The translations under genes and the position numbers were made by a program. Shown one piece after another: positions 1-6,555 of a stretch of DNA of 22,676 nt. The notes under the pieces were generated by a model. That model did not search any database. It saw only the letters and a program-made list of their open reading frames with translations, and was not told where the DNA came from. The stretch comes from a bacterium. Lineage in GTDB: Bacteria > SZUA-182 > DTGQ01. The stretch spans positions 1 to 22,676 of the forward strand of contig JBFLZW010000027.1 of the NCBI GenBank assembly GCA_040755755.1, in the 5' to 3' direction. Within the stretch, counting starts at the first letter, position 1; the number at the start of each line of letters is the position of its first letter.

Positions 1-120
1 TGAGGTTTCCACCCTATTCACAATCTCAACAACTAATTTCACTTGTTAACTATTTTATAAATTTATAATTTGGGGGTGGGGGAATTTTCGGCTGTCACGG
101 TGGGGGAATTTTCGATTGAC
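1..120 (-). mobile_element. End of an IS21-like insertion sequence (runs off the left edge)
   Basis: Read on the minus strand, the element begins with TGTCAATCGAAAATTCCCCC at 120 and repeats the block 24 bases later as TGACAGCCGAAAATTCCCCC. Repeated blocks of this kind just inside the tip, starting with TG, are typical of the multiple terminal repeats of IS21-family (IstA/IstB) elements. After the repeats the DNA becomes AT-rich with no reading frame before the window edge, so any transposase lies outside. The tip directly abuts the broken PIN gene. The family assignment comes from recalled end sequences, not from a transposase. Confidence 0.55.
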
Positions 121-121
121 A

Positions 122-313
122 TTACCATTCTTCCGAGAGTTGGCTTAATCTAACGATTTTTTCCTTCAGTTTGAATAGCTCGACCAGTACCGTTTCACAG
201 ATAAAAAAGGGCTGTTCATGTTTTAGCAATACTTCTGCCATACTTGATCCGGTTCGTAAAAGTGCCGAGAAAAGAATGTTAGTATCTACAACCACAGGGC
301 TGATTTCTGGCAA
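122..313 (-). pseudogene. PIN-domain toxin (VapC-like), truncated by the IS end
   Basis: The 63-residue product opens with the PIN core: VVVDTNILFSALLRTG, whose Asp of the DTN motif is the first metal ligand of these ribonucleases, and a second acidic residue in ETVLVELFK. Full PIN toxins have about 130 to 145 residues and two more C-terminal acidic residues; these are absent. The frame ends in a TAA immediately before the TGTCAATC tip of the insertion element, so the 3' half was cut off by insertion. The start is a TTG directly after the stop of the upstream gene, with GAGGTG as ribosome binding site inside that gene's last codons, so translation was probably coupled. A catalytically complete toxin is very unlikely from this copy. 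Confidence 0.8.
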
Positions 314-526
314 CTACTTCACCTCTACCGCTTTCTGCACACTTTTCCATACCTCCTGGTTCACATCCTTCGTCAGTGCAGCAGCCTGCTCATCACTTAA
401 CTTACTTCTTTTTCTTATTGACTCCAGTTCTATATAATCCAAGAGTCTTGAGAGGGTTTCCCTATCAATAAGGTCCCCACTGAGCCGTATGACAATTTCC
501 TTTCCTTCATATCCTATCTTATACAA
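314..526 (-). CDS. Antitoxin-like small protein upstream of the PIN gene
   Basis: A 70-residue protein, YKIGYEGKEIVIRLSGDLID followed by a charged helical stretch (RLLDYIELESIRKRSKLSDE) and a Trp-containing tail. The N-terminal strand-like part plus helical tail, the size, and the position directly 5' of a PIN gene with no intergenic base fit the antitoxin of a type II toxin-antitoxin pair. I chose the TTG at 526 because GAGGTGAG lies five bases before it; a longer TTG start at 553 has no ribosome binding site and a GTG at 535 is also possible. In a VapBC pair the antitoxin binds the toxin and its own promoter. Here the toxin partner is truncated, so this protein may persist only as a repressor or relic. 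The exact antitoxin family is not recognised. Confidence 0.6.
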   Translation of the reverse strand: MYKIGYEGKEIVIRLSGDLIDRETLSRLLDYIELESIRKRSKLSDEQAAALTKDVNQEVWKSVQKAVEVK

Positions 527-731
527 ATTTCTCACCTCACGATAAATTATCAATTTATTGATTTCAAGCTATCTATTGATACTTAAATAGTATAGCTCAG
601 ATCGAATTATAATGCAAAATACATTGGCTGTACACAGATGTTCCTCGTTTTCGCTTTCTCAATGAGGAGGGTGAAAATAACCATCACCCCCAAGCAGTAA
701 CGCCCCTCACCCCAGCCCTCTCCCCAAAGGG

Positions 732-935
732 CATAGGTGTTAAGCTAAGACAGCTTTTCCTATCCCCTCCTTGGTGGAGGAGCTTTAGTGATGAGGCTTT
801 CACGACGATCACCCCCCACCCAGCCTCCCCTGCCACAGGGGCTCCCTGAACCTCAAGGGGGAGGAGATTTTTAGGCTATTTCCAATAGGGACAGGCTATC
901 CCAGCCATAGGGGAAACGTTAGCTTAACACCTATG
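732..935. mobile_element. 204-bp MITE-like element with 17-bp terminal inverted repeats
   Basis: The ends are perfect inverted repeats, CATAGGTGTTAAGCTAA at 732-748 and its reverse complement at 919-935. The element is flanked by a 10-bp direct duplication, CCCCAAAGGG, at 722-731 and 936-945. Removing the element and one duplication restores a continuous G/C-rich inverted repeat of a type common between bacterial genes, which shows an insertion into a pre-existing repeat. There is no transposase frame inside. Ends starting CAT, a 10 to 12 bp duplication and a CCC/GGG-type target are known for IS231-group IS4 elements, so a related transposase may mobilise it (inference). Confidence 0.75.
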
Positions 936-973
936 CCCCAAAGGGGCGAGGGGGAAAAACGCAGCCCGAATTC

Positions 974-995
974 AATATATATATATATTATATAT
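974..995. repeat. AT dinucleotide run
   Basis: An almost uninterrupted alternation of A and T over about 22 bases in otherwise GC-richer intergenic DNA. It could melt or extrude easily; no promoter could be assigned to it. Confidence 0.6.
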
Positions 996-1258
996 GGACG
1001 AGAGCTCCACCATTAAGCAAAAGGCCAGTCTTAATCCATTCCTTAATAGCGTTGCCCTCAAGGGGGAGGAGTATATATTTGGATGCATCTGAACATCTGT
1101 ACGTCACTTCTTGAGATTTTGAGCTGTTTTTGGTATTCTATAATTGGATGAAAGACCGAGTCGACCATGCGATATATGGCAATGCCTGGCTAGCCCAAAT
1201 TGTACCATCATACAGGCAAACATATCATAACCGCCAGCTAAATAAGGAGAACCCCTCT

Positions 1259-1453
1259 ATGGAGTTTACTATCGAAAACATGCCCGATGATCTTTACAAG
1301 CTGTTGAAATTAGTTGCCAACAAGGATGCAAAATCTATCGATGAAGTGGCTATTGAAGCCATCAAAAATCATTGTGAGGAGCGGGAAATCGCTTACCGCA
1401 AAGAGATGCTTCACTTTGACCGGGACCGGGGCTATCAGCAGAAGAACCAGTAA
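1259..1453 (+). CDS. Orphan ribbon-helix-helix (FitA/CopG-like) antitoxin
   Basis: A 64-residue protein starting MEFTIENMPDDLYKLLKLVA. A short strand (FTIENMP), then a helix (DDLYKLLKLVANKDA), a turn, and a second helix beginning SIDEVAIEAIKNH is the ribbon-helix-helix order of FitA/VapB-type antitoxins; the acidic and basic tail would be the toxin-binding part. AAGGAG lies nine bases before the ATG at 1259, which decides this start over an upstream one in the same frame. The usual partner would be a PIN toxin immediately downstream, but only 33 bases separate the stop from the end of a convergent gene, so the toxin is missing. It may act as a solitary DNA-binding protein, a cross-reacting antitoxin, or be a relic. 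Confidence 0.65.
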   Translation: MEFTIENMPDDLYKLLKLVANKDAKSIDEVAIEAIKNHCEEREIAYRKEMLHFDRDRGYQQKNQ

Positions 1454-1486
1454 TAGCCTGGTTTCTGACCACTGGCTTCTCACGTC

Positions 1487-3928
1487 CTAATTTTTCACCC
1501 TCAACAAATAGGCCCTGCTGCGCTCCTGCCGGTTATTGGTGACCCAGAGGTAATATGGGCCGCGTCCCAGTCCTTGTGTATTGGCTCGAAACCGGATTTG
1601 GGTGTCCGAGATATGCAGGATTTCCTGCTTGACCCTGGTAGCCCTGGCATAATCGGAGAGGTTGCCGATTTCCACCAGGCTGGCGGGATAAATCCGGGTG
1701 GAGCTCATGGCAAATCCATCGAACCAGATGCACTGCTTGACGGGCAGTTGTTCGGAGCGCCAGTTCTGGCAGTTGGTGGTGCCAAGCTCCAGAGGGCCGA
1801 AGACCAGCTTCCGGGCTTTCTCGTGGTAGCATTTGCTCCAGGGAAATTGCTGAGGGGCCTTGTCATATTCATCGTAAATTTCGCATTCCTCTCCATCCAG
1901 CCAGAATTTCAAGTTGAGCCCCGCTCCGTTCTTTTTAGCCCATATCTCGATGCAATACCACCGCTCCAGAGCGATAGGGCCGGGCAGATGGGCAAATATC
2001 CGGGTCTCTCCCTGGATATCGTAGCGGGCCGGACCCTGCGTTACCGAAGGGTGGTCCCACATGCAGGGGTTCAGGTTGAAGAGGTTATGGACATAGAGCT
2101 GCTTCCAGCTATTGTCAGTCCATTGAAAGGCGGGACCGCTGTAGCGGACATAGTAGCGATAATAATATTGATCGGCATCCCTGGCCTCCCACCAGGTCAG
2201 GTTATAAAATTCTCCCTTGCCCGGACATTCCCTGGCATACTTCCAGTCTGTGGCTGTATAGTGAATATTGTTGCAGTAGCTCTGGTTTCCGAGAATAGCC
2301 ATCCGGGAATCGAAAATTACGTCCTCGTCCCGTCTGGCAGCGGTAGGGGCCCAGCACTCCCAGTTGTCCCGGACCCAACAGTTTGCCTCCTTCTTCCATC
2401 CGGTTGTGTCCTCGAAACTTCCCTGAGATTCACTGAAATGAATCCAATTTCCACACGATTGCGCTGACAGCCTGCTGCCGGTCAGCGTCATCACCGTTCC
2501 GGTGAGGCTTTCGGCCTGAACGTTCCGGGGTGTAATGGATGAGATGACCGGCATGGTGCCATTCTGTTGAGATGGCCTCCGGGGAAAGACAGGGACCCGT
2601 ATCCGTCCCCCGGAGAAGAGAGACAGCCAGCCAAAGAATCCGGCAGTATCGTTGTCGGCATCGCCGCTGCCAGCGGCAGCGCTGTCAGCAGCCGCGACGC
2701 TCATCCAGCTTTGTCTGAGCCGCATATCCGGGAAAAGAGCTGCTTCCTCTGCACCCGCAGCTATCCCAATAACACGTAAACCCTGCTCCTGACTGCCGTC
2801 GCCCTGCCTGTTCAAGAGGTAGAGTTTTCCTTCACCTGCCGCAAGATCGATGCAATCCCCGCCGCTTTCCGTATGCCCGATCAGGGCCGGGCGATCAGGG
2901 CAGGAGATGTCCAGGCATTGAACACCCTGTTCCCCCTGGGCCAGATACAGGATATCTTCCGCCGCCAGCATCCGGGTGACTTTTCCCACAGGGTAAGAGT
3001 CGATACGGGATATCCTCAGAGGGGAGGTAAGATCGTAAATTTCCAGGCTCTGCTCGTGTGAATTTGCCAGAAACAGGTGCGAGCCTGAAGCGGCAATGCC
3101 AAGCGGCCCCCTGTCCGTCATGACTTTGGCCAGTTCCTCAGGATTGTGGGCAAGACTTATGTCAACCAGCCAAAAACCTGCCTCAGATCCCGAAGGATCC
3201 GCAGATTCCCAAAGAACCGCTGCCAGCGCCGTCCCCTTGTTTTCCACGAGTGCCAGATCACCATAGTGAATTGTACTATTTCCCTTTTCCCTCCATTGTC
3301 CAACTATTCTCGGCGATTTAGAGTCCGAGATATCCAGCAGAGAGATACCCTTGAGCTTTTCGCTGACTATCAGAAGGTCAGGTTCCAGCAGGGCTATCCC
3401 CTGAATCGAAGAAAGCGGACAACAATTTTTCTCCTCAGTCTCTCCTTCCCCCCAAGGTCCGCCTTTCAGCGGCAGATCGAGCAGAACAGGCGCTCCAGGA
3501 TTGGAAATATCCACCCTGCGAAGTTTTCCATCCACTGACCCCAGATAGGCATACTGCCCATGCATGGCAAGGCACAGGGCCGGAGCCAGACATGAGCCAA
3601 GAATAGTCGGCGCCTGCACACCATCCTCTTGTGCACCTGCCGGATCGAGTATGAAAAAATTTTGAGCACCGGCAGCGAAGAGATGAGTATTATGCCAGAC
3701 TATCCGCCGGGTCCCGTCTTCCAGGGTAAGAGGACAGATTTGTATCCGCTCCAGGTAATCGGCAGGCATCCTGCCGACAGAAGGACGGGGAATTTTTATA
3801 CTCTCTCGCTGCCCTGGCAGCCAGGAGAAAAGGGTGGCTGATGTACTTTCCTGTCTTGAAAGATAAAGGGGAAGAGCAAGAATCAAGAGAAAAAGCAGGC
3901 TCAAGATATTCCTTCCGAATCGTGACAT
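1487..3928 (-). CDS. Large secreted LVIVD-repeat beta-propeller protein with C-terminal lectin/lyase-like domain
   Basis: An 813-residue protein. Residues 1 to about 28 (MSRFGRNILSLLFLLILALP) are a signal peptide. Residues about 60-400 contain at least four LVIVD-type repeats, recognisable by LRRVDISNPGAPVLLD, ISLLDISDSKSPRIVG, LEIYDLTSPLRISRI and VQCLDISCPDRPALIG; such repeats form extracellular beta-propellers. Near residue 458 an IPT/TIG-like strand set begins (MPVISSITPRNVQAESLTGT), but is followed by about 250 aromatic- and Cys-rich residues (for example WWEARDADQYYYRYYVRY and LERWYCIEIWAKKNG), which look like a concanavalin-like jelly roll of polysaccharide-binding or lyase type. The end (TQGLGRGPYYLWVTNNRQER) reads like the missing final strands of a TIG fold. 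The ATG at 3928 is preceded by GGAGGGTG. It is probably surface-exposed and may bind glycan; no enzyme activity can be assigned. Confidence 0.75.
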   Translation of the reverse strand: MSRFGRNILSLLFLLILALPLYLSRQESTSATLFSWLPGQRESIKIPRPSVGRMPADYLERIQICPLTLEDGTRRIVWHNTHLFAAGAQNFFILDPAGAQEDGVQAPTILGSCLAPALCLAMHGQYAYLGSVDGKLRRVDISNPGAPVLLDLPLKGGPWGEGETEEKNCCPLSSIQGIALLEPDLLIVSEKLKGISLLDISDSKSPRIVGQWREKGNSTIHYGDLALVENKGTALAAVLWESADPSGSEAGFWLVDISLAHNPEELAKVMTDRGPLGIAASGSHLFLANSHEQSLEIYDLTSPLRISRIDSYPVGKVTRMLAAEDILYLAQGEQGVQCLDISCPDRPALIGHTESGGDCIDLAAGEGKLYLLNRQGDGSQEQGLRVIGIAAGAEEAALFPDMRLRQSWMSVAAADSAAAGSGDADNDTAGFFGWLSLFSGGRIRVPVFPRRPSQQNGTMPVISSITPRNVQAESLTGTVMTLTGSRLSAQSCGNWIHFSESQGSFEDTTGWKKEANCWVRDNWECWAPTAARRDEDVIFDSRMAILGNQSYCNNIHYTATDWKYARECPGKGEFYNLTWWEARDADQYYYRYYVRYSGPAFQWTDNSWKQLYVHNLFNLNPCMWDHPSVTQGPARYDIQGETRIFAHLPGPIALERWYCIEIWAKKNGAGLNLKFWLDGEECEIYDEYDKAPQQFPWSKCYHEKARKLVFGPLELGTTNCQNWRSEQLPVKQCIWFDGFAMSSTRIYPASLVEIGNLSDYARATRVKQEILHISDTQIRFRANTQGLGRGPYYLWVTNNRQERSRAYLLRVKN

Positions 3929-4118
3929 AAAAAATTCACCCTCCTGAGTAGAATTTATGTCCTGCCTTCGGTGTAACTCCTCAGGCACAAAGGGGTAAGG
4001 AAGATAACCTGAGGAGTTATGATAGTTATACCTTTTCGGTATAATTTCTGCTTTGGACTTACCTGGAATAGAGGATAGTTATCATGAAATAAGAGCGAAG
4101 ATACCAGAACAGGGAAAG

Positions 4119-4210
4119 GAAAAAGCGGTTGGATCATATCTTTGAAGGCCGAAAGGAGGTTTGCAAGATATGTTTACTGCTTATATCGATATTGATCCAA
4201 CCGCTTTTTC
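4119..4210. terminator. Perfect 18-bp inverted repeat with 56-base loop
   Basis: GAAAAAGCGGTTGGATCA at 4119-4136 is exactly complementary to 4193-4210; a further four or five pairs form beyond a one-base bulge. On the minus strand it lies 36 bases after the stop of the small membrane protein and its second arm ends in CTTTTTCCTTT, so it could terminate that transcript. The loop carries GAAAGGAGG, a perfect ribosome binding sequence on the plus strand, eight bases before an ATG. It could instead be a regulatory RNA or the remnant of a mobile element. Confidence 0.5.
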
Positions 4211-4245
4211 AACAGGAGTACAGCAGCTTTCTGAAGGTACTGATA

Positions 4246-4416
4246 TCAAACTGTTTCTAATGCTCTTCGCAATTGGGAAAATTCACGTTCCACAACAGTA
4301 TAGACTTCCCTGATGATTCGAGTCCCGCCGAGGATCATAGCCGGCAGCATGACTATTGCCAAAATACACGTGAAAAAAGCCAGGATAAATAACTTCAGGA
4401 TAAGGAGCATTCGCAT
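4246..4416 (-). CDS. Small single-pass membrane protein (56 residues), unknown function
   Basis: The frame encodes MRMLLILKLFILAFFTCILA, continuing IVMLPAMILGG: an uninterrupted hydrophobic segment over residues 3-31, followed by a basic and amphipathic tail (TRIIREVYTVVEREFSQLRR). AGGAGGT lies nine bases before the ATG at 4416, a strong initiation signal. The segment could be an uncleaved signal anchor with the charged helix in the cytoplasm or periplasm. It runs toward the large secreted LVIVD gene, which starts 317 bases further on behind an inverted repeat, so the two are probably separate units. An upstream hairpin with a T run may attenuate it. A plus-strand frame at 4170-4313 overlaps it; I judge this minus-strand gene the better candidate. 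No family is recognised. Confidence 0.6.
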   Translation of the reverse strand: MRMLLILKLFILAFFTCILAIVMLPAMILGGTRIIREVYTVVEREFSQLRRALETV

Positions 4417-4460
4417 GGTATTTATACCTCCTGGTAATTCCTATGTGCAATTCAGATGCC

Positions 4461-4526
4461 AAAAAAAATCCCGGCGATGAAAAACCGTGGAGCCAAATGT
4501 TCAGAGGATTTCACCGGGGGGCCGGG
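4461..4526 (-). terminator. Leader hairpin followed by eight T (possible attenuator of the small membrane gene)
   Basis: On the minus strand CCCGGC (4526-4521) pairs with GCCGGG (4475-4470), an inner GGTGAAA pairs with TTTCATC (one G-U), and the structure is followed by A then eight T at 4468-4461. It is only 45 bases upstream of the ATG at 4416 and there is no minus-strand gene before it, so the terminator-like stem sits in the leader of that gene rather than behind another. This is the arrangement of an attenuator or riboswitch expression platform; I recognise no known riboswitch class in the loop. Confidence 0.4.
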
Positions 4527-4554
4527 AAGGATAAACTGATCAATTTCTGGGCAA

Positions 4555-4594
4555 CTGCTTGTTGAGGCTCCATGCTGCTTGTTGAGGCTCCATG
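4555..4594. repeat. Two exact tandem copies of a 20-bp unit
   Basis: CTGCTTGTTGAGGCTCCATG occurs twice back to back (4555-4574, 4575-4594), followed by CTGG. It lies about 100 bases upstream of the radical SAM start. It could be an operator pair or a simple slippage product. Confidence 0.7.
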
Positions 4595-4695
4595 CTGGAG
4601 GATGGAGTTGAGTAGTTACGTCAAAAGAAAGCTTGTCAAGAGGAGGTATTTGTTTTACAATCAGTTACCATTCGATCACGCATGGAGGAATATTC

Positions 4696-6066
4696 ATGGG
4701 GAAAAATTTATTGCTCGTTAATCCCTGGATCTATGATTTTGCCGCCTATGACCTGTGGATCAAGCCGCTCGGATTACTTTATCTGGCCAGCCTGCTGCGG
4801 GAAAATGGATACCATATTACCTACCTTGACTGCCTGGATATTTCAGATCCTCTCATGCAGGACTATCTGGTCCGGAATCATATTCAGATAAAGAGGAAGT
4901 CGGATGGATCGGGTCAATTCCCCAAAACATTTCTGGAAAAACCTTACCCCTTGCGGAATGTTCCCCGCAGGTATGGCCGGTACGGGATAACCCTGGACAT
5001 TTTCAACCAGCGGCTGCGCGAGGCACCTCGTCCTGAAGCGGTGCTTGTGACCTCGATGATGACCTACTGGTATCCTGGCGCAGCCAAGGTTATCGAGCTG
5101 GTGCGAAGCTACGACCCCCGGATTCCCATTCTGCTTGGCGGCAATCTGGTGACTCTCTGCCCGCAGACCGCCCATTCCCTGGGAGCGGATTTCTGCCTGC
5201 CTGGAGAAGGTGAAGAGGCGGTGTTAACGACCCTGCAGGGTCTCACCGGCCAGCCGATCCGCTATGAACCGGATCCGGAAAACCTCGACAGTTTGCCATA
5301 TCCGGCCTTTGACCTGCAGAACAGAGTGGATTATGTCCTGCTGCAAACATCCAGGGGGTGTCCGTTCCGGTGTGTATATTGCGCTTCAGGCCTGGTATAT
5401 CCGAAGTTTCGCCGCAGATCTGCGGCCAGCGTAGTCCGGGAAATCGAAGATTCACTGCGAAAGTACCGCATCCGTCACTTCGTTTTTTCCGATGACGCTC
5501 TCTGCTCTGGAGCCGGGGAGCATCTCATCCCCATTCTGCGGTCCGTGGAAGCCAAAGGGATACGAGGATACTTTCATACACCCAATGCTCTCCATGCGCG
5601 GGAGATCACGGATGATCTGGCCCGACTGCTCTACCGGACCGGATTTCAGACACTTCGCCTGGGTTTTGAAACCTCTGATCCCATCCGGCAAAAGCTCACC
5701 GGGGGAAAGGTAAATAATGAACAATTTCAGCAGGCTATAGGAAATTTGCGTACGGCGGGTTTTTCTCGTGCTCAGATCGGCGTCTATATCCTGGCTGGCC
5801 TGCCAGGCCAGACTATTGAGGAAGTAGAAGAATCGGTCGATTTTGTCTTCAAAACCGGTGCTTATCCGATTTTGACCGAATTTTCACCTATTCCGGGGAC
5901 TCCCCTGTGGCCGCACTGTCTGGAGAGCTCTCCCTTCGACCTGTCTTCGGACCCCCTGGTGCATAACAACTCAATTCTCCCCTGCCAGAGCCCCCGGCTT
6001 TCGTGGGAAGATTATCTCCGGTTAAAACTCAGGATCCGCGCCAGGTGCGGTGCGGAAATCATCTAG
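4696..6066 (+). CDS. B12-binding-domain radical SAM protein
   Basis: A 456-residue protein. The N-terminal half (about 5-190) is a Rossmann-like cobalamin-binding domain: MGKNLLLVNPWIYDFAAYDL, then GLLYLASLLRENGYHI, RIPILLGGNLVTLCP and GADFCLPGEGEEAV. The radical SAM core follows with the cluster motif CPFRCVYC, giving Cys 222, 226 and 229 as [4Fe-4S] ligands, and GFETSDPIRQKLTGG and GVYILAGLPGQTIEEVEES as the usual later core segments. The canonical cobalamin DxHxxG motif is not evident, so B12 may bind base-off without a lower axial His or not at all. The ATG at 4696 has GGAGGA before it; an earlier in-frame start is less likely. These enzymes methylate or rearrange lipids, pigments or natural products; the substrate here is unknown. 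The last 45 bases overlap a convergent receiver gene. Confidence 0.85.
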   Translation: MGKNLLLVNPWIYDFAAYDLWIKPLGLLYLASLLRENGYHITYLDCLDISDPLMQDYLVRNHIQIKRKSDGSGQFPKTFLEKPYPLRNVPRRYGRYGITLDIFNQRLREAPRPEAVLVTSMMTYWYPGAAKVIELVRSYDPRIPILLGGNLVTLCPQTAHSLGADFCLPGEGEEAVLTTLQGLTGQPIRYEPDPENLDSLPYPAFDLQNRVDYVLLQTSRGCPFRCVYCASGLVYPKFRRRSAASVVREIEDSLRKYRIRHFVFSDDALCSGAGEHLIPILRSVEAKGIRGYFHTPNALHAREITDDLARLLYRTGFQTLRLGFETSDPIRQKLTGGKVNNEQFQQAIGNLRTAGFSRAQIGVYILAGLPGQTIEEVEESVDFVFKTGAYPILTEFSPIPGTPLWPHCLESSPFDLSSDPLVHNNSILPCQSPRLSWEDYLRLKLRIRARCGAEII

Positions 6067-6447
6067 GTCTTGCTGGGACCGCAGTTTCTCTTTGATTTTC
6101 GGGAGTATCTGCTTCTCGACATAGTCCAGCCGGAATGGCTTTTTCAGAATATACTGAACGTTCAATTGGCCAATAATGGATTGAGCATCCTCTTCCGAAG
6201 AGCCGGTGATAATAACCACCGCTGTCCGGGAATTGGACTTTCGGATTTCCTTGAGAACATCTTTTCCGGTCATGCCGCGGGGAAGCGAGAGATCCAGAAA
6301 TACAATCTCCGGAGATCGAGTATGAAAAATGGACAGTGCCTCATGTCCATCCTCGGCCAGGTAAACCTCAAAACCCCTGTCTTCCAGGAGATACTTAAAA
6401 ACATCCCGAATCGCCGGCTCGTCTTCAACAACCAAAAGCTTGTACAT
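6022..6447 (-). CDS. Stand-alone response regulator receiver
   Basis: A 141-residue single-domain receiver. The parts are MYKLLVVEDEPAIRDVFKYL with the acidic pocket Glu-Asp, the phospho-acceptor Asp in PEIVFLDLSLPRGMTGKDV, the switch Thr in AVVIITGSSEED and the conserved Lys in YILKKPFRLD. All switch residues are present, so phosphorylation is plausible. There is no output domain; a basic then acidic tail of about 20 residues follows. The ATG at 6447 is preceded by GAGAGGAATA. It lies 108 bases after the degenerate kinase gene on the same strand, and the 3' end runs 45 bases into the opposing radical SAM gene. It may transfer phosphate within a relay or act by binding another protein. Confidence 0.9.
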   Translation of the reverse strand: MYKLLVVEDEPAIRDVFKYLLEDRGFEVYLAEDGHEALSIFHTRSPEIVFLDLSLPRGMTGKDVLKEIRKSNSRTAVVIITGSSEEDAQSIIGQLNVQYILKKPFRLDYVEKQILPKIKEKLRSQQDLDDFRTAPGADPEF

Positions 6448-6509
6448 TATTCCTCTCATACCAAGGCCTGGTCTTTTGAAGTAATCGGTTCCCAATTATC
6501 AGTCTTTTT

Positions 6510-6550
6510 ACTGACCACTGACCACTGGCCACTGACCACTTCCACTGACC
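6510..6550. repeat. Heptamer array ACTGACC/ACTGGCC
   Basis: Four adjacent heptamers (6510-6537: ACTGACC, ACTGACC, ACTGGCC, ACTGACC) and a fifth at 6544-6550 after a six-base interruption. It lies in the spacer between the degenerate kinase gene and the downstream receiver gene. The same heptamer, in reverse orientation, occurs at 11005-11032. Confidence 0.8.
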
Positions 6551-6555
6551 TCAAG

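Larger units (their letters stand above)
554..1258. other. Gene-free intergenic stretch with repeats
   Basis: No convincing reading frame. It contains the 204-bp mobile element at 732-935, a broken copy of a common C-rich/G-rich hairpin repeat (about 701-721 rejoining at 946-955), an AT dinucleotide run at 974-995, and a further G-rich piece (CCTCAAGGGGGAGGAG, about 1051-1066) like one inside the element. A plus-strand frame extends from 1130 into the antitoxin gene, but its first 43 codons have no ribosome binding site and resemble nothing. Confidence 0.6.
4417..4695. promoter_or_regulatory. Divergent control region between the small membrane gene and the radical SAM gene
   Basis: About 280 bases with no gene. 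It must contain the promoters for both neighbours, which point away from each other. It holds the leader hairpin at 4470-4526 and the 20-bp tandem repeat at 4555-4594. I could not pick out convincing -35/-10 hexamers. Confidence 0.45.

Noticed and set aside
1574-2467. A 297-codon plus-strand frame opposite the LVIVD gene
   Set aside because: It lies wholly inside the coding sequence of the secreted protein, and its product is low-complexity Gly/Pro/Leu without recognisable features.
4170-4313. A 47-codon plus-strand frame with a perfect ribosome binding site
   Set aside because: The start lies in the loop of a long inverted repeat and the frame is antisense to the better supported membrane protein; the peptide resembles nothing. 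It is kept only as part of the inverted-repeat finding.
4470-4526. A known riboswitch class (cyclic di-GMP, cobalamin, fluoride) in the leader
   Set aside because: I could not match the conserved core of any class I know; only a generic stem with a T run is supported.
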